Part shown: positions 49,917-59,037 of the stretch, one piece after another
Layout of the letters: each line of letters starts with the position of its first letter
How positions within the stretch are numbered: the first letter of the stretch is position 1
Origin: Hydrogenophaga sp.
GTDB lineage: Bacteria > Pseudomonadota > Gammaproteobacteria > Burkholderiales > Burkholderiaceae_C
Assembly: GCF_011772445.1 (NCBI RefSeq)
Contig: NZ_WVZN01000008.1
Location: 235-64,234, forward strand
Length of the DNA stretch: 64,000 nucleotides
Direction: 5' to 3'
Translations under genes and position numbers: made by a program
Notes under the pieces: model-generated
What the model was told of the DNA's origin: nothing
The model's database searches: none
Seen by the model: the letters and a program-made list of their open reading frames with translations, nothing else

Positions 49917-52900
49917 TCAATTGCCCTGCGGCCGCTTCACCCGGAACCACGCCGCGTACATCGCCGGCAAGGCCAGCAGCGTCAGCACCGTCGCCACGAT
50001 CAGGCCGCCCATGATGGCCACCGCCATCGGCCCCCAGAAGACGCTGCGCGACAGCGGGATCATCGCCAGCACCGCCGCGGCGGCCGTCAGCACGATGGGC
50101 CGCATGCGGCGCACGGCGGCTTCCACGATGGCGTCCCAGGCCGGCACACCGCGCGCGCGGTCCTGCTCGATCTGGTCGATGAGGATGACCGAGTTGCGCT
50201 GGATCATGCCCATGAGGGCGATGACGCCCAGCAGCGCGACGAAGCCGAAGGGCCGGTCGAGCAGCAGCAGCGCGCCGGCCACGCCGGCCATGCCCATGGG
50301 GCCGGTCAGGAACACCAGCATCGAGCGGCTGAAGCTCTGCAGCTGCACCATGAGCAGCGTGAACACGATGAACAGCATCAGCGGCACGCCGACCGCGATG
50401 GAGGCCGAGCCCTTGCTGCTCTCCTCCACCGCGCCGGCCACCTCGATGCGGTAGCCGGTGAGGCCTTCGCTCAGCCAGCGGCGCTGGATCTGATCGAGCT
50501 GCGGCTGCAACTGGGCGGTGACGGTGGCACCCTGCAGGCCCTCCACCACGTCGCTCTGCACGGTGATGGCGAACTCGCGGTTCTCGCGCCACATCACGCC
50601 CGGCTCCCAGCCGAAGTTCACGCGCACCACCTGCAGCAGCGGGATGGACTGGCCGCTGGCCGTGGGCAGGTACGCATTGGCCAGGTCGGTGATGGCGTCG
50701 CGCTCGTCCAGCGGCTGGCGCAGCACGATGTCGATGAGTTCGTCGCCCTCGCGGTACTGGCCCACGGTGCTGCCTACCAGGATGGTGCGCGCCGCCTGCG
50801 CGATGCTGGCGCTGGTGACGCCGAGCGCGCGCGCCTTGGCCTGGTCCACCTCCAGGCGGATCTGCTTGACGGCCTCGTTCCAGTTGTCGTTCACGCCGCG
50901 CGCGTTGGGGTTCTGCGCCATGGTGCGCTTGACCTCGTCGGCCAGGCCGCGCAGCACCACGGGGTCGTCGCCCACCACGCGAAACTGCACCGGATACGGC
51001 ACCGGAGGCCCGTTGGGCAGCAGCTTCACACGTCCGCGCACCTCGGGAAATTCGGTGGCCAGCACGGCGGGCAGTGCCTTGCGGATGCGCTCGCGTTCCT
51101 TCACGCTGCCGGGCAGCACGATGAACTGCGCCACGTTGCTCTGAGGAAAGATCTGGTCGAGCGGCAGGTAGAAGCGCGGCACGCCCGAGCCCACCCAGGT
51201 GGACACGGCCTTCACGCCGGGCTCTTTCATGAAGCGCTGCTCGACGCGGCCCGCCACCTCGTCCATGGCGCGGATGCTGCTGCCTTCGGGCAGCCAGATG
51301 TCCACGAGGATCTCGGGCCGGCTCGAATCGGGGAAGAACTGCTGCTGCACCTTGCCCATGCCCGCCAGGCCGAGCACGAAGGTGAGGATGGTGGCACCGA
51401 TGGTGATCCAGCGGTGCTGCACGCACCAGTCCACCGTGCGGCGAAAGCGCACGTAGAAGGGCCCGTCGAAGACCTCGTGCGGCTCACCCTCCACCCTGGG
51501 CTTGATCTTCAGCAGCTTCACGCCCAGGTAGGGCACGAACATCACCGCCACCACCCAGGAGATGAGCAGCGCGATGACGGTGACCGCGAAGATGGCGAAG
51601 GTGTATTCGCCGGTGGTGGAGTTGGCCAGGCCGATGGGCAGAAACCCCGCCGCCGTGATGAGCGTGCCCGTGAGCATGGGCATGGCGGTGGCGTCCCAGG
51701 TGAAGGTGGCCGCGCGCACCATGTCGTAGCCCTCCTCCAGCTTCCTCACCATCATCTCGACGGCGATGATGGCGTCGTCCACCAGCAGGCCCAGGGCGAT
51801 GATGAGCGAGCCCAGCGAGATCTTGTGCAGGCCGATGCCGTAATGGTTCATCGCCAGGAAGGTGATGGCCAGCACCAGCGGGATGGTGATGAACACCACC
51901 AGACCTGGGCGCATGTCGAGCACGTAGCGGCGCAGGCCCTTGCCGCCGGGGCGCCGGTGCAGGCCCAGGGCCAGGAAACTCACCGCGAGCACGATCACCA
52001 CGGCCTCGATCAGCACCTTCACGAACTCGTTGACCGAGGCGGCCACGGCAGAGGGCTGGTCCTGCACCTGCACCAGCCTCATGCCGGCGGGCAGCGTGCG
52101 CTCGATGCCGGCCACCGCGAGCTTCAGGGCCTCGCCGAGCGCGATGATGTCGCCCCCCTTGGCCATGGAGATGCCCAGCGCGATGCTGTCCTGCGCGTCG
52201 TGGCGCACCAGGATCTCGGGCGGGTCGATGGTGCCGCGCACGATGTCGGCGATGTCGCCGAGGCGGATGGTGCGCCCGCTGGCGGCGGAGCGGATGGGCA
52301 TGGCGCGCAGGTCGTCCACCGAGTTGAAGCTGCCGTCCACGCGCACCTGCACCACGTCCAGCGGCGTCTGCACCGCGCCGGCCGAGGCCACGGCGTTCTG
52401 CTGGCCGAGTTGGTCGAGCACGGCGTTCAGGTCCAGCCCCAGCGTGGCCAGGCGCTTCTGCGAGACCTCCACATAGATCTTCTGGTCCTGCACACCGAAG
52501 AGCTCGACCTTGGCCACGTCGTTCACGCGCAGCAGTTGCTGGCGCACGGCCTCGGCCACATCCTTGCGTTCGGCGTCGGAGAAGCCTTCGCCCTGCAGCG
52601 CGTAGATGACGCCGTAGACATCGCCGAACTCGTCGTTGAAAAAGGGGCCCACCACGCCCTGCGGCAGTTCGCCGCGCATGTCGCCCACCTTCTTGCGCAC
52701 CGTGTACCAGATGTCCTGCACCTCGGCCGGCGGTGACGAATCCGCGAGCTGGAAGATGATCAGCGCTTCACCGGGCTTGGCGTAGCTGCGGATCTTGTCG
52801 GCGTAGGGCACTTCCTGCAGGGTGCGCTCGATGCGGTCCACCACCTGCTCGGCCACCTGGGGCGCGGTGGCACCGGGCCAGAACACACGCACCACCATCG

Positions 52901-53084
52901 CGCGGAAGGTGAAGGGCGGGTCCTCGTCCTGCCCGAGCTGGAAGTACGAGGCGATGCCGAACAGCATCAGCACGATCATGAGGTAGCGCGTGAAGGCGGG
53001 GTGGTCCAGCGCCCAGCGCGAGAGATTGAAGCGCGAGAACGGGCCCGGCTTCGCGTCGGTGGTGTCCTGCATGGGCGGGCTCAC
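49917..53084 (-). CDS. RND efflux transporter permease (HAE-type)
   Basis: 1055 residues. GTG 53084 overlaps the adaptor gene's stop; ATG 53072 is an in-frame alternative. It has 12 membrane helices and two large periplasmic loops in the AcrB/MexB plan. The proton-relay Asp pair of helix 4 is present in GLLVDDAIIAVEMMVR. The motifs GEALIIFQLADSSPPAEVQD and NEFVKVLIEAVVIVLAVSFL are typical of the MdtB/YegN-like branch. It exports drugs or metabolites using the proton gradient, with the adaptor encoded upstream. No outer-membrane channel gene is in the operon. Confidence 0.94.
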   Translation of the reverse strand: MSPPMQDTTDAKPGPFSRFNLSRWALDHPAFTRYLMIVLMLFGIASYFQLGQDEDPPFTFRAMVVRVFWPGATAPQVAEQVVDRIERTLQEVPYADKIRSYAKPGEALIIFQLADSSPPAEVQDIWYTVRKKVGDMRGELPQGVVGPFFNDEFGDVYGVIYALQGEGFSDAERKDVAEAVRQQLLRVNDVAKVELFGVQDQKIYVEVSQKRLATLGLDLNAVLDQLGQQNAVASAGAVQTPLDVVQVRVDGSFNSVDDLRAMPIRSAASGRTIRLGDIADIVRGTIDPPEILVRHDAQDSIALGISMAKGGDIIALGEALKLAVAGIERTLPAGMRLVQVQDQPSAVAASVNEFVKVLIEAVVIVLAVSFLALGLHRRPGGKGLRRYVLDMRPGLVVFITIPLVLAITFLAMNHYGIGLHKISLGSLIIALGLLVDDAIIAVEMMVRKLEEGYDMVRAATFTWDATAMPMLTGTLITAAGFLPIGLANSTTGEYTFAIFAVTVIALLISWVVAVMFVPYLGVKLLKIKPRVEGEPHEVFDGPFYVRFRRTVDWCVQHRWITIGATILTFVLGLAGMGKVQQQFFPDSSRPEILVDIWLPEGSSIRAMDEVAGRVEQRFMKEPGVKAVSTWVGSGVPRFYLPLDQIFPQSNVAQFIVLPGSVKERERIRKALPAVLATEFPEVRGRVKLLPNGPPVPYPVQFRVVGDDPVVLRGLADEVKRTMAQNPNARGVNDNWNEAVKQIRLEVDQAKARALGVTSASIAQAARTILVGSTVGQYREGDELIDIVLRQPLDERDAITDLANAYLPTASGQSIPLLQVVRVNFGWEPGVMWRENREFAITVQSDVVEGLQGATVTAQLQPQLDQIQRRWLSEGLTGYRIEVAGAVEESSKGSASIAVGVPLMLFIVFTLLMVQLQSFSRSMLVFLTGPMGMAGVAGALLLLDRPFGFVALLGVIALMGMIQRNSVILIDQIEQDRARGVPAWDAIVEAAVRRMRPIVLTAAAAVLAMIPLSRSVFWGPMAVAIMGGLIVATVLTLLALPAMYAAWFRVKRPQGN

Positions 53085-54172
53085 TGCGCGACGAAGCGCG
53101 TGACCTTTTGACCGGCGCTGAGCACATGCCCACCGGCCGCCACCACCTCGTCACCGGGCTTCAATCCAGCCGCGATCACCACGCGGTTGCCGTCGGCACC
53201 CGCCACCTGCACAGGGCGCGGTTGCACGGTGCCGCTGGCCTCGTCGAACACCCAGACCACGCTGCCGCTGCGGTCGCCCTCGGCGGACTGCATCACCGCC
53301 GTGGTGGGCAGGGTGATCGCGGCCTGGCCGGTGAGCGGCGTGTCCAGCGTGACGTAGGCCGTGGCGCCCAGGGGCAGCTTCGCGTCGGCCGGCAGGGCCA
53401 GCTTCACCTGGTAGGTGCGCGTGGCCGGGTCGGCGCTGGCCGCCACCTCGCGCACGCTGGCCTTGAGGTCGGCGCGGCCATCGGCCTGGGCCCAGAGGCG
53501 CACGCGGGCCGGGGTGCCGGGCCGCACCTGCGCGAGCCGGTCCTCGGGCACGGCGATCACCACGTCGCGTTCGCCGTCCTGCGCCAGCACCACCACGGGG
53601 CCGCCGGCCTGCACCACCTGGCCGGGCTCGGCCTGCACCGCCGTCACCACGCCGGGCGCGTCGGCCAGGAGGCGCGCGTAGCCTGTCTGGTTGCCCTGAA
53701 CGGCGCTTTGCGCCTGCGCCTGACGCAGCGTCGCCTCGGCGGCATCCAGCGTGGCTTGTCGACGGTCGATCTCGGCCTGGCTGACGAAGCCCTGGGCCAG
53801 CAGGCCCTTGAAGCGCTCCAGGTCGGCGCGCGCCAGATCGCGCTGGGTGAGCGCGGCGGTGGCGGCGGCCTGTGCGGCCTGGCCGGAGAGCGCCAGGTCC
53901 TGCGCGTCCAGGCGCGCCAGCAACTGGCCGGCTTTGACGCGCTGTCCCACCTCGGCCGGACGCTCCACCAGCTTGCCGCCGACGCGGAAACCCAGGCGCG
54001 ATTCGACCCGGGCACGAACTTCGCCAGCGTACTCGCTGGCTGCGTTCAGGCTCGACGGCCCCACGGTGAGCAGCTTGACCGAGCGCACGGGCTCGGGCGC
54101 CGGTTCGGGGCGCGCGCAGGCGGCCAGCGCGGCCGCACTCGCGAGTACGCAGACAATCAGCGTCGTTCTCAT
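53081..54172 (-). CDS. RND efflux periplasmic adaptor subunit
   Basis: 363 residues from ATG 54172 (GAGGGAATCC upstream). The lipoprotein signal is VLASAAALAACARP. The order is lipoyl half-motif (RVESRLGFRVGGKLVERPAE), coiled-coil hairpin (about 95-150, starting AAQAAATAALTQRDLARADL), second lipoyl half (DAPGVVTAVQAEPGQVVQAG), then beta-barrel and membrane-proximal domains. It links the permease to an outer-membrane channel. It precedes the permease gene with a four-base overlap. Confidence 0.94.
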   Translation of the reverse strand: MRTTLIVCVLASAAALAACARPEPAPEPVRSVKLLTVGPSSLNAASEYAGEVRARVESRLGFRVGGKLVERPAEVGQRVKAGQLLARLDAQDLALSGQAAQAAATAALTQRDLARADLERFKGLLAQGFVSQAEIDRRQATLDAAEATLRQAQAQSAVQGNQTGYARLLADAPGVVTAVQAEPGQVVQAGGPVVVLAQDGERDVVIAVPEDRLAQVRPGTPARVRLWAQADGRADLKASVREVAASADPATRTYQVKLALPADAKLPLGATAYVTLDTPLTGQAAITLPTTAVMQSAEGDRSGSVVWVFDEASGTVQPRPVQVAGADGNRVVIAAGLKPGDEVVAAGGHVLSAGQKVTRFVAQ

Positions 54173-54217
54173 CGGATTCCCTCGCGTTCGGGCCGGATGC
54201 GGCACCGCAAATTAATG

Positions 54218-54231
54218 ACTGACCGGTTAGT
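54218..54231. promoter_or_regulatory. TetR/AcrR-type operator-like palindrome upstream of the RND operon
   Basis: ACTGACCGGTTAGT pairs at six of seven positions and resembles operators of AcrR-like repressors of efflux pumps. It lies 46 bases from the adaptor start and 14 bases before the preferred hpnC start, so both divergent genes could be controlled. No tetR gene is adjacent. Confidence 0.5.
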
Positions 54232-54244
54232 AAGAGAAATTCTA

Positions 54245-55198
54245 GTGCAAACCCCCAGCGGTACCGACGCCACCCATCCCACGGACGGGGAGAAACCGCT
54301 GCCCGCCGTGGCGGCCGCGCCCGGCGAGGGCCTTCGCCCCGAGGCAGCCGCGGCCTTCGGTGCCGAGGTGGCGCACTACGAGAACTTCCCCGTGGCCAGC
54401 TGGCTGTGCCCCGCCCCGCTGCGCCCGGCTGTGGCCGCGCTCTACCGCTTCGCGCGCACGGCCGACGACATCGCCGACGAGGGCGAGGCCGACGCGCCCA
54501 CGCGCCTGGCCGAACTGGCCGCCTACCGCGCCGCGCTGGACGCCGCCTTCGCCGGTCAGCCCGTGCCGCCGCGCTGGCAGGCCGTCTTCACGCCCCTGGC
54601 CGCCGCCCAACGCCGCCACGCCTGGCCCGTGGCCTTGCTGCACGAGCTCATCAGCGCCTTCGAGCAGGACGTGCGGTACACCGCCAGTGGCCACCGCTAC
54701 GCGGACATGGCCGAGCTGCTCGGCTATTGCAAGTTGTCGGCCAACCCCGTGGGCCGGCTGCTGCTGCACCTGTGGGGCGTGAACGGTCACGCCGCGCTGG
54801 AGCGCAGCGACCGCATCTGCAGCGCCCTGCAGCTCATCAACTTCTGGCAGGACCTGAGCCGCGACCTGCCGCGCCAGCGCGTGTACCTGCCCGCCGACGT
54901 GCTGCGCCGCCACGGCGTGGCGGTGGAAGACTTCTTCCCCGGCACCGACGCCCACGACCGCCCGCGCCAGGCGGTGGTGGCCGAGCTGTGCGCGCACGCG
55001 CGCGGCCTCATGCAGATGGGCGCGCCGCTGGTGCACCAGGTGAATGGCCGCGCGGGCTGGGAATTGCGGCTGGTGGTGCAAGGCGGCCTGCGCGTGCTCG
55101 ACCGCGTCGAGTCCATCCAGCACCGCAGTTGGGCGCAGCGCGTCACGGTGGACAAGGGCGACCTGCCCTTGCTGCTGTGGCGCGCGTTGTGGATGTAG
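54245..55198 (+). CDS. hpnC: squalene synthase HpnC-like protein
   Basis: 317 residues from GTG 54245 (AAGAGAA upstream); the in-frame ATG 54215 would place the operator inside the gene. It belongs to the trans-isoprenyl diphosphate synthase family. The first Asp-rich motif is ALYRFARTADDIADEG, followed by LLGYCKLSANPVGRLLLHLW and ALQLINFWQDLSRDLPRQRV. The wording of these motifs matches HpnC, which converts presqualene intermediates in the hopanoid HpnCDE route. HpnD, HpnE and squalene-hopene cyclase genes are not nearby. Confidence 0.88.
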   Translation: MQTPSGTDATHPTDGEKPLPAVAAAPGEGLRPEAAAAFGAEVAHYENFPVASWLCPAPLRPAVAALYRFARTADDIADEGEADAPTRLAELAAYRAALDAAFAGQPVPPRWQAVFTPLAAAQRRHAWPVALLHELISAFEQDVRYTASGHRYADMAELLGYCKLSANPVGRLLLHLWGVNGHAALERSDRICSALQLINFWQDLSRDLPRQRVYLPADVLRRHGVAVEDFFPGTDAHDRPRQAVVAELCAHARGLMQMGAPLVHQVNGRAGWELRLVVQGGLRVLDRVESIQHRSWAQRVTVDKGDLPLLLWRALWM

Positions 55199-55334
55199 CG
55201 CCGCCGCTCGTCGCCGCGCGCGGGGTGGCGTCACAGATCGGGGGCGTGCAGCGTCTTGTCAGGCAAGAGGGCGCCCACCGGCCGCTGTCGCATCCCGCGA
55301 GTCCTCGCCAACCCCATCTGACGAAGGACATCCC

Positions 55335-56093
55335 ATGAAAGTCGTGATCATCGGAGGCACCGGCCTCATTGGCCAACAGGTCGGCGCGCTGCTGCGCGCG
55401 GGCGGACACGAGGTGCTGGCCGCCGCGCCGTCCACCGGCGTGAACACCCTGACGGGCGAAGGCCTGGCGCAGGCGCTGCAAGGCGCGCAGGTGGTGGTGG
55501 ACGTGAGCAACTCGCCCTCCTTCGAGCCGGCGGCGGTGATGGGTTTCTTTCAGACCTCCACCCGCAACATCCTCGACGCCGCGCAGGCCGCCGGCGTGCG
55601 CCACCTCGTGGCCCTGTCGATCGTGGGCACCGACCGGCTGCCGGAGAGCGGCTATTTCCTCGCCAAGCTGGCGCAGGAACAGCTCATCCGCGCCAGCGCC
55701 CTGCCCCACACCATCGTGCGCGCCACGCAGTTCCACGAATTCCTCGGTGCCATCGCCGACGCCGCCACGCGCGAGGGCCGCGTGCACGCGCCCTCGGCCG
55801 GCATTCAGCCGATCGCCTCGGCCGACGTGGCCCTGGGCGTGGCGCGCGCCGCCACCGCCGAGCCCGCGAACGGCCTCACCGAGATCGCCGGCCCCGTGGC
55901 CTTCCGCATGGACGAGCTGCTGCGCGGCCTGCTGCAGCAGCGCGGCGATGCGCGCGAGGTGGTGACGGACGAGAGCGCGGGTTACTTCGGCGCGCCGCTG
56001 CAGGCCGATTCGCTGCTGCCCGGCGCTGGCGCCTGGCTGGCGCCGACCACGGTGCAGGCCTGGGCCGCGGCGCGGGCCACCGCCACCGCTTGA
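55335..56093 (+). CDS. NmrA-like NAD(P)-binding oxidoreductase
   Basis: 252 residues from ATG 55335 (GAAGGA upstream). The Rossmann glycine motif is VVIIGGTGLIGQQVGALLRA. Further segments are ARNILDAAQ-like RNILDAAQAAGVRHLVALSI, then GYFLAKLAQEQLIRASALPH and TIVRATQFHEFLG, as in NmrA/HSCARG-type atypical SDRs. The catalytic Tyr is in GYFLAK. It may be a redox sensor or a reductase. Convergent with a LysR gene. Bases 55199-55334 show no gene. Confidence 0.88.
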   Translation: MKVVIIGGTGLIGQQVGALLRAGGHEVLAAAPSTGVNTLTGEGLAQALQGAQVVVDVSNSPSFEPAAVMGFFQTSTRNILDAAQAAGVRHLVALSIVGTDRLPESGYFLAKLAQEQLIRASALPHTIVRATQFHEFLGAIADAATREGRVHAPSAGIQPIASADVALGVARAATAEPANGLTEIAGPVAFRMDELLRGLLQQRGDAREVVTDESAGYFGAPLQADSLLPGAGAWLAPTTVQAWAAARATATA

Positions 56094-56106
56094 GGCGGCG
56101 CCGGGC

Positions 56107-57018
56107 TCAGTCCTCGCGCAGCGCGGCGAAGCGCTCGACCAGGTGGTCGATCAACAGCCGCACCGCCGGCAACTGCCCGCGCCGCGAGGCGAACACCACG
56201 TGGATGAGCTCGCGGCGCGGCGCCCAGCCGTCGAGCACAGGCACCAGTTCGCCTGGCCCGAACTCGGCCGTGAGCATCATGCGCGGCAACTGCACGATGC
56301 CCACGCCTGCCACCGCCGCCGCACGCAGCGCCAGCATGCCGCGCGTGACGTAGCGCGGCCGGTGCCGCACCTCGGCGCGCGCGCCGTTGGGGCCTTCCAG
56401 CACCCACTGGTGCACCTCCTGCGGCTGGCCCAGGTCCATGCTGGGAAAGCGCCCCAGGTCTCCGGGGCCTTGCGGTGCGCCCAGGCGTTCGATCAGCGCC
56501 GGGCTGGCCACCAGGCACTGGCTGCGCTCGGCCAGCACGCGCAGCGCGAGATCGCTGTCCTCCAGCGGCGGCGGGCGCACGCGCACCGCCAGGTCGAATC
56601 CTTCGGCCACCACGTCCACGCGGCGATTGGTTTCCTCCAGGTGCAGGTCGACGCGCGGGTAACGCGCCAGAAAGTCGCCGAGCATGGCGCCCATGCGCGT
56701 GGCCAGCAGCGCCACCGGACAGCTCATGCGCACCACACCGCGCGGTTCGCCGCGCGCCAGGGCGATCGACTCCTCCGCCGCTTCGGCCTCGGTCAGCATG
56801 GCGCGGCAGTGCTGGTAGTAGCCGCGCCCCGCCTCGGTGACGGAGAAGCTGCGCGTGGAACGCAGGATCAGCCGCGCGCCCAGGCGCTCTTCCAGCAGGG
56901 CGATGCGCCGGCTCAGGCGCGACTTGGGAATGCCGAGGGCCCGGCTCGCCGGGGCAAAGCCACCGTGCTCGACCACTTGGGCGAAGTAGGACAGGTCGTT
57001 GAGATCGGGCAGGGTCAT
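56107..57018 (-). CDS. LysR-family regulator
   Basis: 303 residues. The HTH is LSYFAQVVEHGGFAPASRAL then GIPKSRLSRRIALLEERLGA; the PKSRLSRR variant is typical of the group that governs pirin or quinone-related genes. The effector domain is RGVVRMSCPVALLATRMGAM. It is divergent from the pirin gene, with a TGTTC dyad at its start codon. Confidence 0.93.
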   Translation of the reverse strand: MTLPDLNDLSYFAQVVEHGGFAPASRALGIPKSRLSRRIALLEERLGARLILRSTRSFSVTEAGRGYYQHCRAMLTEAEAAEESIALARGEPRGVVRMSCPVALLATRMGAMLGDFLARYPRVDLHLEETNRRVDVVAEGFDLAVRVRPPPLEDSDLALRVLAERSQCLVASPALIERLGAPQGPGDLGRFPSMDLGQPQEVHQWVLEGPNGARAEVRHRPRYVTRGMLALRAAAVAGVGIVQLPRMMLTAEFGPGELVPVLDGWAPRRELIHVVFASRRGQLPAVRLLIDHLVERFAALRED

Positions 57019-57036
57019 TGTTCCACCTATAGAACA
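57019..57036. promoter_or_regulatory. TGTTC-N8-GAACA dyad at the lysR start
   Basis: A perfect 5-base inverted repeat immediately next to the lysR start codon. A further TTGTTCCA half-site is at 57069-57076, closer to the pirin gene. It is a candidate LysR autoregulatory site. Confidence 0.5.
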
Positions 57037-57131
57037 GTGAAGGCGGATTTTGCCGTCTATTCGGGAGATTGTTCCATGGATATGCTTCTGCCATTCCCCG
57101 TCCCACCGGGGTGACCCCTCAGGAGAAATCC

Positions 57132-58007
57132 ATGCTCAAGCAGATCCAAGGTGTCTACAGCGCCCCCCGCCCCCACTGGGTGGGCGACGGTTTTCCGGTG
57201 CGTTCCCTGTTCAGCTACGGCGACCACGGCGCCCAGCTCAGCCCTTTCCTGCTGCTCGACTACGCCGGCCCGGCGCAGTTTCCGCCGGCCGAGCGTCCGC
57301 GCGGCGTCGGGGTGCACCCGCACCGCGGCTTCGAAACCGTGACCATCGTCTACGAGGGCGAGGTGGCGCACCGCGATTCCACCGGCGCGGGTGGCCTCAT
57401 CGGCCCGGGTGACGTGCAGTGGATGACGGCGGCCTCGGGCATCCTGCACGAGGAATTCCACTCGCCCGGCTTCACGCGCACCGGTGGCGCCATGGAGATG
57501 GTGCAGTTGTGGGTGAACCTGCCCGCGCGCAGCAAGATGGAGCCGCCCGGGTACCAGAACATCCTCGACGCGCAGATCCCGAGCGTGGCCCTGCCTGGCG
57601 GCGCGGGCCGCGTGCGCGTGATCGCGGGCGCCTTCGACGGCCACAAGGGCCCGGCGCGTACGCACACGCCCATGGACGTGTGGGACCTGCGCCTGACCCA
57701 GGGCAAGACCGTGCGCCTGCCGCTGGTGAAAGGCCACACCGCCGCGCTGGTGGTGCTGGCGGGCACCGTGCTCGTCAACGGCGAGGCCGTGGCGCGCGAG
57801 GCGCAACTGGTGCAGTTCCAGCGCGACGGTGAGGCGCTGGAGATCGAAGCCAACAGCGACGCCAAGCTGCTGTTCCTGGGCGGGGAGCCGATCGAGGAGC
57901 CCGTGGTGGGCCACGGCCCGTTCGTGATGAACACGCGCGAGGAGATCGTGCAGGCCTTCCACGATTTCCAGAGCGGTCGGTTCGGGCGCATGGCGGTGAG
58001 CGCCTGA
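57132..58007 (+). CDS. pirin-family bicupin
   Basis: 291 residues from ATG 57132 with AGGAGAAATC upstream. The pirin signature is GVGVHPHRGFETVTIVYEGEV with HxH metal ligands, followed by GPGDVQWMTAASGILHEEFH with His/Glu. The C-terminal cupin includes PVVGHGPFVMNTREEI. Pirins bind Fe or Ni, and some oxidise quercetin or regulate redox metabolism. A LysR/pirin divergent pair is common in proteobacteria. Confidence 0.94.
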   Translation: MLKQIQGVYSAPRPHWVGDGFPVRSLFSYGDHGAQLSPFLLLDYAGPAQFPPAERPRGVGVHPHRGFETVTIVYEGEVAHRDSTGAGGLIGPGDVQWMTAASGILHEEFHSPGFTRTGGAMEMVQLWVNLPARSKMEPPGYQNILDAQIPSVALPGGAGRVRVIAGAFDGHKGPARTHTPMDVWDLRLTQGKTVRLPLVKGHTAALVVLAGTVLVNGEAVAREAQLVQFQRDGEALEIEANSDAKLLFLGGEPIEEPVVGHGPFVMNTREEIVQAFHDFQSGRFGRMAVSA

Positions 58008-58043
58008 GGCAGGACAAGGCCCCCGCCATGGGCCTTGTCTGCC
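58008..58043. terminator. bidirectional hairpin terminator
   Basis: Arms 58008-58022 and 58030-58043 pair over 14 bases with one bulged G (GGCAGGACAAGGCCC against GGGCCTTGTCTGCC) around a seven-base loop. It lies between the convergent pirin and EamA genes, marking the end of the biosynthetic operon. Confidence 0.65.
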
Positions 58044-58055
58044 ACCGGCGCGGGC

Positions 58056-58979
58056 TCAGCGCCGCGCGAGCGAGCGCTTGGACACCAGCACCAGCCCGAT
58101 CACCGCCACGCAGATGCCGATGGCCAGTGGATCGAAGGCCTCGTTCATCAACACGATGGAGTAGGCGTAGGTGAAGAAGGGCTGCAGCAACTGCAACTGG
58201 CTGATGCGCTGGATGCCGCCGAGCGCGAGGGCGCGGTTCCAGGAGAAGAAGCCCAGCAGCGAGTTCACGAAGGCCAGGAAGGCCAGCGCGCCCCACTGCA
58301 CCGAACCGAAGCCGCTGAAGCTGGCCGCGTCGAAGTTGAGCAGCGACAGCGGCATCAGCAGCGGCAGGTTCAGTACAAGCGCCCAGCACATCACCTCCCA
58401 GCCCTTCATCTCCTTGGACAAGGCGCCGCCCTGGGCATAGCCGAACCCGGCCAGCACCACGGCGCCAAACAAGGCGAGGTCACCCAGGTAAAAGCCACCG
58501 CCCATGTCGCTGCGCAGCGCGGCGAACACGGCCACCGCCACGAAGCCGGCCATGGAGGCCGCCCAGAACAGCAAAGGCGGCCGGTCCTTGGTGATGAGCG
58601 TGCCGAAGACCGCAGTGGACAGGGGTAAGGCCGCCAGCACCACCCCACCATGTCCCACGGGCACGTGCTGCATGCCGACCGCTGTGAGCACGGGGAAGCC
58701 GTACACCACCCCCAGGGACATCAGCAGCAGTCGCTTGATCTGGGAGAGGTTGGGCAGTGGCGAACGGGTCAGCCACACCACAGGCACCGCCGCCAGCGCG
58801 GCCAGCGCCGAACGAAACAGGCCGATCTGCATGGCGCTCAGGTGCCCTGCCAGGATCTTCGCGCACGGCAGGGTCAGGGCGAAAGCCGCCACCGACAGTA
58901 TGCCCAGGAGGTAGGCCTGGGCTTCTGCGGAAGCGGTGGAATGGGGGCTTGAATCGGAAACGTAGGCGGACTGGTTCAT
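58056..58979 (-). CDS. EamA/DMT-family transporter
   Basis: 307 residues from ATG 58979 (AGAGAGCAC upstream); an in-frame ATG at 58997 is less likely. It has ten membrane helices in two EamA repeats, including YLLGILSVAAFALTLPCAKI near the start, MQIGLFRSALAALAAVPVVW, and a second repeat around GALAFLAFVNSLLGFFSWNR ALALGG. Members export amino acids or small metabolites. It is the last gene of the 58-63 kb operon and the obvious exporter of its product. Confidence 0.9.
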   Translation of the reverse strand: MNQSAYVSDSSPHSTASAEAQAYLLGILSVAAFALTLPCAKILAGHLSAMQIGLFRSALAALAAVPVVWLTRSPLPNLSQIKRLLLMSLGVVYGFPVLTAVGMQHVPVGHGGVVLAALPLSTAVFGTLITKDRPPLLFWAASMAGFVAVAVFAALRSDMGGGFYLGDLALFGAVVLAGFGYAQGGALSKEMKGWEVMCWALVLNLPLLMPLSLLNFDAASFSGFGSVQWGALAFLAFVNSLLGFFSWNRALALGGIQRISQLQLLQPFFTYAYSIVLMNEAFDPLAIGICVAVIGLVLVSKRSLARR

Positions 58980-59037
58980 GGGTGTGCTCTCTGGCAAAAC
59001 ATCGTGGCGCGCGGGCCTTGGCGCCCGCGCGATGGCA

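Noticed and set aside
49590..52736. 1048-codon plus-strand frame opposite the RND permease
   Set aside because: It overlaps hicB in another frame and is antisense to a clearly coding RND gene. Composition is repetitive His/Val/Gly.
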